From Cytospora piceicola (Eukaryota > Ascomycota > Sordariomycetes > Diaporthales > Cytosporaceae): a stretch of 64,000 nt of DNA. A program made the position numbers and the translations under genes. Below, in pieces: positions 1 through 11,978 of this stretch. Location of the stretch: positions 124,001-188,000 of the forward strand of contig JALQBC010000053.1 of the NCBI GenBank assembly GCA_023375675.1. Reading direction: 5' to 3'. Position 1 is the first letter of the stretch. Each line of letters starts with the position of its first letter. The notes below the pieces were generated by a model, which was not told the DNA's origin, did no database searches, and saw only the letters and a program-made list of their open reading frames with translations.

Positions 1-649
1 ACCTTTTATACCTTTTCTGTTAAAAGAGCTTTAGTTTAGCCTCTTACCTTTTCTCTAATAAAGGTAAAAGAGCTTACTTCTTATACTTTCTTTACTAAAG
101 GAGTTTTAGCTTAGCCTCTTACCCCTTCTTTAATAGAAGTAGAAGAGCTCGTCTTTTATATCTCTGTTAAAGAAGCTTTAGCTTAGCCTTTTACCTCTTT
201 TTTAATAAAGGTAAAAGAGCTCGCCTCTTATACCTTTACTAAAGAAGCCTTAGTTTAGCTTTTTACCTTTTCTTTAGCAGAGGTAGAAAAGCTTACCTTT
301 TATACCTTTACTAAAAGAGCCTTAGTTTAGCTTTTTACCTTTTTTTTAGTAGAGGTAAAAGAGCTTACCTTTTATACCTTTACTAAAAGAGCTTTAGTTT
401 AGCTTTCTACCTCTTTTTTAGCAGAGGTAGAAAAACTCGCTTTTTATACCTTTACTAAAGGAGCCTTAGCTTAGCCTTTTACCCCTTTTCTAATAAAAGT
501 AAAAGAGCTTACCTTCTATACCTTTACTAAAAGAGCTTTAGCTTAGCCTTTTACTCCTTTTCTAGTAAAGGTAAAAAAGCTTATCTTTTATACCTTTATT
601 AGTAAAGCCTTAGCTTAGCCTTTTATACCTTTTCTGTTAAAAAAGCTTT
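1..649 (+). repeat. 72-bp tandem repeat, about 9 copies
   Basis: The marker TAGYTTAGC recurs at 32, 107, 179, 251, 323, 395, 467, 539 and 611. The first spacing is 75 bp, all others 72 bp. Copies differ mainly by C/T and G/A changes. The array is part of the coding frame of the remnant at 1-960. Confidence 0.9.
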
Positions 650-801
650 ATAAGGAAATCGTAAAAATATCTATTTTTAATAGGTTCTTCGACTTAAAAC
701 TAAAGTATAGTTTTACCTTACCGGTATTTATATAAACGGATTATTTTTTATAAAGACTTTATATCGAAATAGCTAAATATAACCTACCTGTAATAAAATT
801 A

Positions 802-950
802 GCGTTTATAAACTCGGCTAAAGACGATAAGATATCGGTATTTATAAACTCGGCTAAAAACGATAAAATATCGGCGTTTATAAACTCGGCTAAAGACGAT
901 AAAATATCGGCGTTTATAAACTTAGCTAAAAACGATAAGATATTAGCGTT
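802..950 (+). repeat. 36-bp tandem repeat, 4 copies
   Basis: Four units beginning at about 802, 838, 874 and 910, each reading as 12 codons in the same frame as the upstream 72-bp array. The copies are very similar, differing mostly at transition positions. Confidence 0.9.
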
Positions 951-960
951 TACAGAATAA

Positions 961-1559
961 GCGTTATATAGTATATAAATACTAAACGAGATAAATTTAT
1001 TAAACTAACTTTATTTTAATAGTAATCGCAGACACGCTATTGCACCCTCCAGGTTTAACGCCCTTCTACTCTGCCTATTTCAGGTTTAGCGCCTTCTGCT
1101 AATCATATATCCGCCCTGCCGATAAACCTTACGTATAAAATAAATCTCCTGCTATAATGTTTATTCCTTATACTTTCGACTTTATATATTTAGTTCTCCT
1201 ACCTTCCTTCTCTCTTATATAACGACTATTTCGTATTTAGTTGCTCTTTTAGTATCTGTTTATTGCCCCTTATATATTATATAAGGTTTATTTACCCCTC
1301 CCTTACCTACAACTTCTCCCGGTTTATTTAATTCGAGTTAGATTTATATATCGACTTATTTAATATTTACTAACTCTATACGCAATTAGGTATATACTAC
1401 ATACTACTATCGAGCTAGCTAGCTATTCTAGTATATTCTTAAGAAAGGCACCCGCCTTTACGTAATAGCCTCCCGCCTCTTATATATTTCGCCGCCGGCA
1501 AAGTGCCTTATTTATTCCGCAGAAGAAAGTACTTTAAACAACCGACTCTATCTTAACTC
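961..1559. other. non-coding stretch, no gene recognised
   Basis: No convincing frame on either strand. It contains two related segments that include CAGGTTTA-type and GCCTTCT-type words near 1050-1100. They could be the edge of a degraded mobile element, but no terminal repeat could be matched. Confidence 0.4.
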
Positions 1560-2215
1560 ATAATAAATAACAACGACAGGTCTATTAGCTATTATAAGTA
1601 GCCGACGTAGGCACTAAACTCTACGTCTCCTACCTTTTATATATTACAGACCCTCTTAATAACCTCAACCTCTAACGTAAGCTATAATAGATAATAACGA
1701 CAGGTCTATTAACTATTACGAGTAGCCGACGTAAGCACCCACTCCGCGTAATAGCTGCCCGCCTAACCTCAACCTCTATTATAACTTATAATCGATAATA
1801 ATAACGAGTCTATTAGCTATTACGAGTAGCCGACGCAGGCACCTACTCCGCGTAATAGCTACCCGCTTAACCTTAACCTTTATTATAACTCACAATCGAT
1901 AACGATAATAGGTCTATTAGCTATTACGAGTAGCCGACGTAAGCACCTACTCCGCGTAATAGCTACCCGCCTAACCTCAACCTCCATTATAACTTATAAT
2001 CGATAACGACGACAGGTCTATCAGCTATTACAAGTAGCCGACGCAAGCACCTACTCCGCGTAATAGCTGCCCGCCTAACCTTAACCTCTATTATAACTCA
2101 TAATCGATAACGACGACAGGTCTATCAGCTATTGTAAGTAGCCGACGCAGGTACCTACTCCGCGTAATAGCTACCCGCCTAACCTTAACCTCTATTATAA
2201 CTTACTCTTACAATG
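1560..2215 (+). repeat. 104-bp minisatellite, about 5-6 copies
   Basis: The word GTCTATY recurs at 1704, 1808, 1912, 2016 and 2120, a strict 104-bp spacing, with a more diverged first copy around 1580. Each unit carries ACTCCGCGTAATAGC and a GTAGCCGACG block. The unit is not a multiple of three, so the array is not a coding repeat. CpG-containing words are the best conserved, as expected if CpA is the mutated context. Confidence 0.9.
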
Positions 2216-3639
2216 TTTATCGCTAGCTAAGCCCCCCTACTTACTTCCGACAGATACAAAAAGTAAAGGGGATATATTTACTATAAACCCCGGTAGCCCC
2301 CTTATACAAGGCCGTAATACTTTAATAGTTTAGTTAGAGTAGCTCTCTGCACGCTCTCGGCAGAACTATCGCTACGAAAGTTTTAACGAAACTAACTACA
2401 CAAAGTCACGATACCTATCCGAGTCAATAAATATAAAGACTAAGACGACATAAAACATCAGCACGAAAGCGGTTTAACGCAACTAGTCATATAAGCTAAA
2501 CTAAATCCGACGTAGCTACCTACTATTAAACGATAGTAAGGCAGATATCGACGCTACCGGGTCAAGGCGAAGTACGAAGCATTTTATTAAGGCCTACTTA
2601 GCTAAGATATAAGGGATCCGAGCCGCCGCTTCCTTTTCCTTAGCCGCAATACACCCCTAAGACGATACTATAGCTTTAACTTTAAAGAGATAAGCTAAAA
2701 AGACGTTTAACCGGCTACCCCTTTTACTAATATAAATACTATAAAGGAACCTATTACCTACAAAACAATCCTTCTATATCATTCACTCCTAATCATCGAC
2801 TTAACGTATATCTTTTAAAAATCACACCTATTTAAATACTCTACGATAGCATATATATATAACCTCTAGGCTTCGTTTACCGCCCCTATAAGTTAACATT
2901 CGGGCTACTACTCTTAGCTTTAGCAGAAAACACCTCTAACTAGCCTATACAACCCTATAGATTATACTCCTAAGACCTCTTAAGGCGATATAATTACAAT
3001 CTCCGATAACGAGTCTAAATACAGCGATATCTAGGATAACGAACCCGACACCTCTTTCCTGCTAGCTTATAAGCTTAGTTAGCCTACTAAGCGTAACGGT
3101 TAGCAATCTAAAACCTTTTAAGGCAATACAATCTCGATCTCCGATAGCGAGTCTAATTACAGCGATATCGAGGACGACGAACCCGACACCTCTTTCCTAC
3201 CAGCTTATAAGCTTAGTTAGCCTACTAAGCGTAACAGTCAGCCTACTAAACGTAACGGTTAGTAATCTAAAACCTCTTAAAGCGATATAATCTCGATCTC
3301 CGATAGCAAGCCTAAACACAGCAATCTCGATAATAACGATAATAGTCTTTCTATACTTAATAAACGATCTCCTATAAGACATACTAATAACGAGTCTATA
3401 AACTACAACTTCGTTAAGTAATTAGTTATTTTATTCTCAACCTTCGAAGAACTTCGGCCTACTACGCCGAAGTTTATATATAATAGTATCGACTTTATCC
3501 CTCTTTCTCTTAAGCGGCTAAGTTCTCTTAGCAGTACCTTATCGAACGTCGGGTCTCTCTAGCCCTCCTTTAATCTTACTGTCTAATAGTCCTTTTAACC
3601 TTAATCGTCCTTCCGCTCCTTTTCACCTTCTTAGCTAAC

Positions 3640-3775
3640 TAGCCTAAACCGGCCGGATAAAACTACCGGACTTCCTCGGCTAACGAGCCAAGACCGGCCG
3701 GATAAAACTACCGGACTTCTTCGGCTAACAAGCCGAAACCGGCCGGATAAAGCTACCGGACTTTTTATACTAACT
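3640..3775 (+). repeat. 45-bp in-frame repeat, 3 copies
   Basis: CCGGCCGGATAAARCTACCG recurs at 3649, 3694 and 3739, spaced 45 bp (15 codons), inside the AT-hook gene. Confidence 0.85.
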
Positions 3776-3892
3776 AAAGCTATATCTACTTAAGAGAGCC
3801 TTAAACAAAGCCCTAAACGGTATAAATAAAAGCACGGCGAAAACGATAGTAGTAATATACGCCGGTCGCAGCCGGAACGCCTTATGCTAAGC

Positions 3893-4068
3893 CCTACTAC
3901 GCCGGTAACCCTCCGTAGTAACGATACTACTACTTTACGCCGGTTATAACGAAAGCGACGCTTTCCGAGCCCTACTACGCCGGTAACCCTCCGTAGTAAT
4001 AACACTACTACTTTACGCCGGTTATAACGAAAACGACGCTTTCCGAGCCCTACTACGCTAATAACCCT
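3893..4068 (+). repeat. 78-bp in-frame repeat, about 2.3 copies
   Basis: CCTACTACGC recurs at 3893, 3971 and 4049, spaced 78 bp (26 codons). It encodes basic, Ser/Thr/Pro-rich peptide in the AT-hook gene. Confidence 0.85.
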
Positions 4069-4688
4069 TAACAGTAATAATACTACTTCGGTATAGGCTC
4101 GAAGGTCAACTAGAGGGCGAAAGCTAAGGCGCTAGTATAGCAGCCCCGACCCGTCTATCCTATATATATATTATAGAGAAGACAGGGTTACAGAGGTTAT
4201 AGCTACAGAGTTTAGAAAGTAGCTACTTAGAAATGCCGTCCTTAAGCGTGTAATAATAGGCAACTAAGCAACCTTTTAGGTTCAGTTCACATAAGATTCC
4301 TCGATACCTGCTAAAGCTAATATTAGTAATAATGTCGATAATAGTTAAGTCGGTAATAAGTATATCGATAATAGTTATAACGGCTATATCGGTAGTAGCG
4401 AATAAAAGGCTTAGAATATTATTAGCGAAAAAGTTATTAACGGTAACATCTTTTATAAGGTAGCTTAGAAACCGACTTTAAAGCCGGAGTATAATTTAAT
4501 ATATATAAAGGACTTACTAAAGACGTAAAAGCGTACGAAGGCGGTAGATTACGCGAGCAAGAGTACGGGGCCAGAATATAGAGTATAGAAGAAGGGCCGA
4601 GGACGCCCTAAAAAGCGTATTTAATTAATTATAGTCTGATTAGTTATATATATCTGAATTTTACTATCCTTACTCTTATCGACTCTAG

Positions 4689-5279
4689 ATGTCTATAACA
4701 ATAGCGCTCATCCTCTTAGAGGCCTTAATATTAATCTTCTACCTTATCGAAAATTACTTTCCCCTTAAAGCTACCGATATAGAAATTATAACTTTCGGGC
4801 ACTATAGCTTACCCGTTATAAACATTATATACCGCGATCCGGGTATTAGGATCTCTTATCTTATAGACCTGAATAAACGACTCCTTCTAGTATATCTTCT
4901 AGCCTTTTCCGATAATCTATCGAGCAGTCTTAATAAAGCCTGCGAAATTAATAGTCTCGCTTAAAGGCTTAATGAAAATAAACGTTTAAAAACCTTCGAT
5001 TAAGACGTATATAGTAATAAAAAAGGATAAAACATACTATTTTAGTAGTATAAAACCGCTTATTTACACGTTATACGAAAAGGGGTTAATAAAAGAAGTA
5101 GTTAAATAGTATCAGAAATGTCTAAATGTATAGACTTAGGTCTCGGATTATTTATATTACTACGTATATAGCTACTACTATTACGTTTCGCTATAGATTA
5201 TGAACACAGCCCTATTATAACGTATAAGTACAGCTACCTTATTAACTAGTTACTAGGTTAATATAGCCCTTACGCTTAA
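4689..5279 (+). pseudogene. small unknown protein with a hydrophobic N-terminus
   Basis: An intact ATG at 4689 opens frame 3. The first natural stop is TAA at 4962, but reading through TAA/TAG the frame continues to 5277-5279, about 196 codons with no TGA. The first 20 residues (starting MSITIALILLEALILIFY) are strongly hydrophobic and could be a signal anchor or membrane segment. The rest is mixed with Lys/Asn-rich stretches. It starts 50 bp after the TGA of the AT-hook gene on the same strand. Family not recognised. Confidence 0.45.
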
Positions 5280-6945
5280 CGGCACTTTAATCGGAGTACG
5301 GACTAGGTATATTATAAGGGAATTTCTAAATACTTAAGTACCTTAGTAACTATAGTATATAAATTATATAAATAATATAATTAATCGTTATTTACTAACA
5401 GGAATTAAAAGGTTAACTTAGATCTCGGTAATACACGGCTTAAAGACGGCCGACATCGAGCAGCCGCCCTATATAAACTTAGTAGTGCTTGTGCTTATAA
5501 GCCTTAACTGTTATATCTATACAGATTAAATATAGTTAATTTAGTCGGTAACAGACCGGAATAGCAGAACCTATATTAAATAACGCTATAGAAATAATAT
5601 TATCGCTTTTAAGTAGAGATTATAGCGATATAAATCAGCGATAGGTACACAACAACTCTATAATAGCCCCGCTATATCGCCTAACGCGAGATATACCACT
5701 ATAACCACCTCGCCGCCCGGCAGAAATCGGTCCTTTAATACACCTTAACAATTTCTTATCATCTTATAAGTTCTTATCAGATACGGTACCGTACCTATTA
5801 TATATCATTTACCTTAATTACTATATTTTCTATACTCTAAATAATCTTTTATCCTAAAGCCCTATCCCTTAGCATAGCGCCTCTTATAACTCGGCTCTTA
5901 CAGATAGGTTAATAGTCTATAAGTCGCCGAAGTACTAAATATTAAATTTAGATTAAAATATATTACTTCGGTTTTACCGACCTATAAGGTAGCCTTCTAC
6001 CCGAGGTAAACTTACAGCCGGTAACTCTTATAAGCGCTATAACTAACACCGGTATATTCTTAGTCTATTACGATATGTATTATTTTCTTCCGCCTTCCTT
6101 AGTAAGCGTAAGCCTTAATACCGGATTAGTCTTTATAAAGGCTTCGGAGATAGCAGAATAACGGACTTACTTCGGTCTTACTTAAGCCTACTATATTACC
6201 GCCTTAACAGCGTTAAATTACTACGAACTATCCTCCTTACGCGTATACGTATATATATACGTATAAGGGCGGGTATATATATATATATACTTATATATGT
6301 TCTTATACGTATACGATGTCTATTTTTATATATAGCTTCCCGGGTAGGTAGGTCGTTATTCTTATACGTATACGATATCTGTTTTTTATATAGCTTCTTA
6401 GGTAGGTAGGTCGTTAAAAAAGCTAAAGCTAGTGTTAACCTAAAGAGGGATATAATAAAATAGCTCTTACCTAAGACAGCAAGTATAATCTACAGCTAAT
6501 AAATCCTAAAGATTATTATAAAAAGGATACATCGCATTAGCTAGCTAATAACGTAGGTGATATTAGCTATATACCGGAGTGCTAAGAAGGGTACGTCAAT
6601 AATAACTCGAGTAATATGTATTACTTAAGAGGTAAGACGTTAAGGTTATCAGAAAAACAGACACTATTTTATATCTCGTTTATTAAGTACCTAAGTACGG
6701 AAGGCGCATGACCGCGAAGTATCAGCGCTTAATTACGTGTTTATACACAGGAATTTTCTTTACCCCGCTTCGTACAAATTCTCGCTCGAGAAATCGGCAC
6801 CTTATACATACATGCTATAATTTCGATATTCCACTACGTATATTACACGATCTCGCCAACTACTAACGCAAGCATATATAAGTATTTTAGACTAATAGTA
6901 AGTAATAACGTAATCTTATTAACCTACTTCGTACAGCACGAGAAC
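5280..6945. other. long stretch without a recognisable gene
   Basis: No sustained frame found on either strand. It includes an alternating purine-pyrimidine tract of TA/CG steps (about 6240-6300) and a 59-bp tandem duplication beginning at 6300. It may contain element ends or a promoter region, but nothing diagnostic was seen. Confidence 0.4.
6300..6418 (+). repeat. 59-bp tandem duplication
   Basis: Two adjacent copies run from TTCTTATACGTATACGAT to GGTAGGTAGGTCGTTA. They differ by a few transitions and a short indel. Confidence 0.8.
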
Positions 6946-6949
6946 TAAC

Positions 6950-7915
6950 AGTAGGGAATAGAGCTAGCTAAGGAGTAAAGCTAGTAGGAGGATAAGAGCT
7001 AGTAAAAGGAGTAGAGCTAGCTAAAGAGTAAAGCTAGCTAAAGAGTAAAGCTAACAGGAAGATAAGAGCTAGCTAAATATATAAAGCTAGCTAAAGAGTA
7101 AAGCTAGCTAAAAGATAAGAGCTAGCTAAACATTTAAAGCTAGCTAAAGAGTAGAGCTAGCTAGAAAGTAAAGCTAGCTAAAAGATAAAAGCTAGCTAAA
7201 TATCTAGAGCTAACTAAAGAGTAAAGCTAGCTAGAGAGTAGAGCTAGTAAAAGGATAAGAGCTGGCTAAACATCTAAAGCTAGCTAAAAAGTAAAGCTAG
7301 CTAAGGAGTAAAGCTAGCTAAAGAGTAAAGCTAGCTAAAGAGTAAAGCTAGCTAAAGGATAAAAGCTGGCTAGACATCTAGAGCTAGCTAGAGAGTAAAG
7401 CTAGCTAAGGAGTAAAGCTAGTAAGAGGATAAGAGCTAGCTAGACATCTAAAGCTAGCTAGAAAGTAAAGCTAGCTAGGGAGTAAAGCTGGTAGGAGGAC
7501 TAGAGCTAGTAGCAGGACTAAAGCTAGTAAGAGGAGTAGAGCTAGCTAGAGCTAGCAGGAGAACTAAAGCTAACAGAAGGACTAGCAGAAGAACTAACAG
7601 AAGAACTGGAAGAGGAACTAGCAGGAGGACTAAAGCTAGCTAGAGGACTAGAGCTGGCTAGAGGAGTAGAGCTAGTTAAAGCTAGCTAAAGCTAGCAGAA
7701 GGACTAGCAGAAGAACTAGTAAAAGAACTAGAAAAGGAACTAGCAGAAGGACTAGCAGAAGAACTAGCAGAAGAACTAGAAGAGGAACTAATAGGAGGAC
7801 TAAAGCTAGCTAAAGGACTAAAGCTAGCTAAAGGACTAAAGCTACTAAGAAGACTAGCAGAAGAACTAATAAAAGAACTAAAAGAAGAACTAATAGAAGA
7901 ACTAACTAGCAGAAG
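6950..7915 (+). repeat. 17-bp AGCTAGCT minisatellite, locus A (plus orientation)
   Basis: Dozens of units of the type AGCTAGCTAAAGAGTAA (17 bp), degenerating toward AGCAGAAGAACTA units at the right end. The same unit occurs at three other loci in this window (about 43.86 kb in the same orientation, 46.5 and 54.46 kb inverted). The unit length excludes a simple coding repeat. It lies immediately upstream of the long gene that starts near 7.93 kb. Confidence 0.9.
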
Positions 7916-8256
7916 AAGTAGTTATACTAAACAGTAGAACATATATTAAAAGCAAAGGTTATATAATAACACGCTCGGTATAATAGTTAGTTACTAAAAA
8001 CTAAGAATATTTTAAAAGTAATATAAAAGGAAAGATACTATTCCTACAGCTATATATATTTATAATCTTAAATATAACTTCTAAATACTTATAGCAACTT
8101 CTCGAAATAAACCTGCCGTTACTTAACCGTCTGTTTATTAAGGATAACCTACTATCAGAATATAGTTCTACAGATAAAGCTATTACCCCCGGGGAAACTA
8201 GCGTTTATAATAAGTTCTCGTTAACCGAAAACAGCGAGTTTCTTTACGTTAACAAG

Positions 8257-8568
8257 TATCCCTATTCCGACGACGATAAGTATCCCTATTCCGATAACGA
8301 TAAATGTCCTTATACCGACGACGATAAGCATTACTATTCCGATAACAACAAGCATTACTATTCCGACGACAACGAATATCCTTATACCGACGATAACGAG
8401 TATCACCATTCCGACGACGACGAGTATCCCTATACCGACGATAACGAGCATTACTATTCCGACGACAACGAGTATCCCTATACCGATAACGACGAGTATT
8501 ACTATTCCGACGACGACGAATATCCCTATACCGACAACGATAAACATCCCTATTCCGACGACTATATC
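8257..8568 (+). repeat. 24-bp in-frame acidic repeat, about 13 copies
   Basis: Units read TAT-CCC-TAT-WCC-GAC-GAC-RAC-GAG or close variants. On the opposite strand the same DNA gives a spurious hydrophobic Val/Ile/Gly frame, which should be ignored. TAT was probably CAT before mutation, giving a His- and Asp-rich repeat. Confidence 0.9.
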
Positions 8569-10904
8569 GGTACCTATAAATATATCGATACCGACGAGTA
8601 TATTACTCTTATCTATATATACTATTAGGACATCTGCTTATAACTCTTAAATATTAGTACCTTAATGTTCATCGGTACTACAGAACCGTAAAGTCTTAGT
8701 TTTAAAAGGGGGAAAACTAATTTAATAGCGTCCTTTAACTTCTTCGCTAGTTACCTACTTCTACGGAACGTATAGCTATTACTTATATCGGCTATACTAA
8801 AGCCCTGCTAGGTCTTATATATACGTAAGCTAATAAGTTAGTAAACGTTATCTTACTAGATGTTCGCTACCTCGTTCGTAACACTTTAATAGGGACTACA
8901 GACCCCTTAAACTGCGAAGTAAAAGCCTTAGACTATATTAATAGGCCTTTCCCTATTAGTAATTATTCCTAGGATTACATTATAACTTATAAGCTTAGCA
9001 GGCGGGTTTTAAACTAGCCATTATTTCTAAACCGGATAAAATATACTCTAAAACTAGGTAGTTAAATAATATTATCCGATATATTAAGACAGTATATAAC
9101 CGACTACTATAATTCACAGTAGAAAGCGGCTTCGGACCTGTTTAACCTGCTAGGTAAAAGAATCTATAAGCCCTTTTACGAACTACTGCGAATTAGCTAG
9201 CTAATAAAAGAAGCTAGATTCTGTAAACTTAAATCCGTTTTTAGTTCTATATCCTTCGATACTCCCGAAAGCTCCGTCTATATACTAAGTATTATCGATA
9301 ATATAAAGCTAGCCTTCTTACAATTCTTCTAGTATACAGACCAATATACGCGTTAAACCTTCCTCGACGATATTAAGAAAAAAGACCGTTCTAAAGGTAG
9401 TATATCCTTATAAGTACTTAATCCTACTATAAAAAGACTTAGCTAACTTATTTTAAACGGCAGTTACACTATCTAAACGTAAAAGCCGCAGTAGAATAAA
9501 GATAGTTAAGGTTACAGGTATAGGATATAATACTATAGTTAAGATATAATAACATTTATACAGTAAAACTTAGAATCAGTACCGTAAAACAAACGCCTCT
9601 ACTTAACTTTAGTCTACTAGTATATATTATACTTCTTCTAAAAATCATATATCTTACCTATCTACCGAGTAATAGCAGTATACTATCAACTAACGGCTAA
9701 TATATAGCAGTCTAAAACCTGCTTAAAATAAAGAAGCTGCCTAAAGACTACCTAAACGTTAGCCCGGGATACACAGTACCGGTTTATCTTACAACTATAG
9801 ACTATAAAGCAGGATCCGGTAAGTTACTAAAGTAGATTAGTTAATATAGCGTTAACTCTATTAGTTAAGAAGTGTAAAAAGCAAGTTTACGCTCGATATA
9901 TTATTTACAAAGCGTTAGAAGCGTTTGCACCCCCGCAGAACCAGCCGGCGAATTACCTGCTAAGAAACGTTCAACTTAACGCTTAGATATACGTAGCGGT
10001 TTAACCTTCCTTTATAGGGATACTACCTTCTAATCTTTCGCCGAACAATAAGACTATAAATAGTTAACGGACTAACCATCTTCCTCGATCGAATCTCAAA
10101 GTTTACCAGTTCCGAATCCTACTCTTAAACACCTTTAGACAATATAAGCGTCTAACATTACGTTATTAAGTTTAAATATACTTTCAATAAAGATCCTTAC
10201 TACCTCCCTTTCCATCTTCGTGTTTTCGAAGCATTATACGGCGCAAATATAGCCGACGCTAGAATCTTTACTACCTTCGGTAAGTTTACGGCCTAAGCAG
10301 CATTTACCTATACGGCTATAAGCACGAATTCTTATTATAATATAACAGTAGCGGATTTCAACAATAAACCCGAATATATACAGCTCTAGGTCGTTTACCT
10401 TCTAGCGGCTGAATTAAGGCGAAATAAAAAGAACAGCTTTCGAAGAAGGTTACGTAAAAAAGCTAGTAATCATAAACAGTATAAGAGCGTATAAAAACGT
10501 TAGTTTTTATACTACTCCGAGCTAGTTAATAGCAGGGAATATATTACAGACTATAACTAAAACTTATTAGAAATAGAGCAATAAAGCCTCTTCTAACCTA
10601 CAGAAGGTTAAAAAGTTTTTTAAAAAAACATAAACAATAAAGAACTTTCGGAACTTCGTAAGTCTAAAAGGGGGTAGAAAACATTTAAGGAAGAGATAGA
10701 GAAAACCTATAACGTTATAAAGGTAATAAAATAACCTAAGCCGGGAAGGAAAACCGCTAACTAGTTTATAAAGAATTCGGTACGTTCCCGGGCATATAAG
10801 AAGTCTCGTAAGTATTTTAAGGTATAGGACCTTTTTAAAACGAACATAAAAAAGACCGAGTAATTCCACGAGCCTATAAAAAAGGACCTAGATTATACCT
10901 CAAC

Positions 10905-11405
10905 CTCTTAATAAAACCCCCCAAGCTTCTTCTAAACTAAAGCTACGACCGAAAAGGCCGAATCTAGTTTACTAACCGGTAGCTTATACGCTTTAACCTC
11001 TCTTTAATATAACACCCCAAGCCTTTTCTAAACTAAAGCTATAACCGAAGAGGCCGAATCCAGTTTACTAACCGGTAGCTTATATACTCTAACCTTTCCT
11101 TAATATAACACCCCAGGCTTCTTCTAAACTAAAGCTATAACCGAAAAGGCCGAGTCTACTTTACTAACCGGTAGCTTACCCGCTTTAACCTCTCCTTAAT
11201 ATAACACCCTAGGCCTCTTCTAAACTAAAGCTATAACCGAAGAAGCTAAGTTTACTTTACTAACCGGTAGCTTACCTGCTCCAACCTCTCCTTAATATAA
11301 TACCCTAAGCCTCCTCTAAATTAAAGCTACGACCGAAGAGGCTAAGTCTAATCTACTATCTTAAAGCTTACCTGCTTTAACCTCTCCTTAGTATAACACC
11401 CCAAG
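10905..11405 (+). repeat. 96-bp in-frame repeat, 5 copies
   Basis: AAACTAAAGCT (or AAATTAAAGCT) recurs at 10934, 11030, 11126, 11222 and 11318, spaced exactly 96 bp (32 codons). The copies stay in one frame within the long gene. Confidence 0.9.
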
Positions 11406-11978
11406 CTCCTTCCAGACCGAATTTATAAACAGACCTTACTAGGTATTTAATAACGCGGATATAAGAAAAGTAGAAAGCACGTTTTCGAAGAGACTCGATA
11501 AAACAGTCGTATAGTATCAGAAAGTAAACACATAGGTTACTAATATAAACACATCGTTTACCGACAACGTGTTTAATAATCTAATATACTAAATGAGTTT
11601 CGAGATCGTAGCCCCTTATATACAGGAATTTATATAAGAATACTTCAACTTTTATACATCGCTAGTCCAAAGACTCTAGGAGTTCTCCCCTTAAGACGTT
11701 ACGTAAAAGTTAAAACCGAGCCCATCCTTTAATCTTAATAGCTTTAACTCGAATAACGTCCTACTACTTTTTAAAGCTTTAGCCTTCCGAGGGATTATAA
11801 AAGTCGTAACAGTCAGTAAAAGTATCATTCACTCTGTATAGATAATAATCCTATACAGCCTACATATAAATACAACACTAACTATTTTATTACGATAATT
11901 TAAAGCTACTATATTAAAGGTATTACTTTATATAAAAGCTAATATATAAGATTTCGAATTATTCTAGTATACTCTGCT

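Larger units (their letters stand above)
1..960 (+). pseudogene. repeat-peptide protein remnant, 3' part
   Basis: Family not recognised. Frame 1 is open from the window edge to a TAA at 958-960 if TAG/TAA are read as former CAG/CAA; there is no TGA. The first 650 bases encode about nine copies of a 24-residue unit (core like ALAQPLTP..., then VEELASYTFTK), then a unique stretch of about 50 codons, then four copies of a 12-residue unit (AFINSAKDDKIS). Both repeat lengths are multiples of three and share one frame, so the array was coding. The stops fall at the same Gln codon of the repeat (GCT/GTT-TAG-CCT/CTT), as CpA mutation would produce. The gene begins left of the window. A structural or surface repeat protein is possible but not shown. 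Confidence 0.6.
2279..4639 (+). pseudogene. long unknown protein with internal repeats and a C-terminal AT-hook
   Basis: Frame 2 is open for about 785 codons apart from TAA/TAG and ends at a TGA at 4637-4639, probably the true stop. Order of parts: a basic, Gln-rich N-terminal part; two Ser/Asp-rich segments (SISDSESNYSDIED) each followed by AYKLSQPTKRN, near 2990-3330; three 15-codon units at 3640-3775; 26-codon units rich in SPTTPVTLRS and basic residues at 3893-4065; a conserved-looking block (YYREDRVTEVIATEF) near 4165-4230; and a final AT-hook-like KKGRGRPKKR at 4589-4618. The AT-hook suggests binding to AT-rich DNA, in the nucleus. No catalytic domain was recognised. The start codon is not identified. 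Confidence 0.6.
7930..11949 (+). pseudogene. very long repeat-bearing protein of unknown family
   Basis: A chain of frames with no TGA over about 4 kb: frame 1 (7930-8640), frame 3 (8640-10160), frame 1 (10160-11949). The two frame changes may be introns or indels. Parts in order: a short N-terminal region; about 13 units of an eight-residue acidic repeat (YPYSDDDE, originally probably with His for Tyr) at 8257-8568; an alpha-helical-looking body of about 500 residues (segments such as QVYARYIIYKALEAFAPP and GILPSNLSPNN); a basic Lys/Gln-rich region near 10400-10860; five 32-residue repeats (core FQTKAITEEAESSLLTGSL); and a C-terminal tail. Assigning all of it to one gene is an inference. The body is not recognised; a mobile-element structural protein is possible. 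Confidence 0.55.

Noticed and set aside
3197..4005. Two minus ORFs (61 and 71 codons)
   Set aside because: They mirror the in-frame repeats of the AT-hook gene on the plus strand.
8221..8547. 108-codon minus ORF with repeated Val/Ile/Gly
   Set aside because: It is the antisense of the 24-bp acidic repeat; the plus frame gives a sensible Asp-rich peptide continuing into longer open sequence.
10567..10869. 100-codon minus ORF
   Set aside because: Antisense to the Lys-rich segment of the long plus-strand gene, which is open on both sides.
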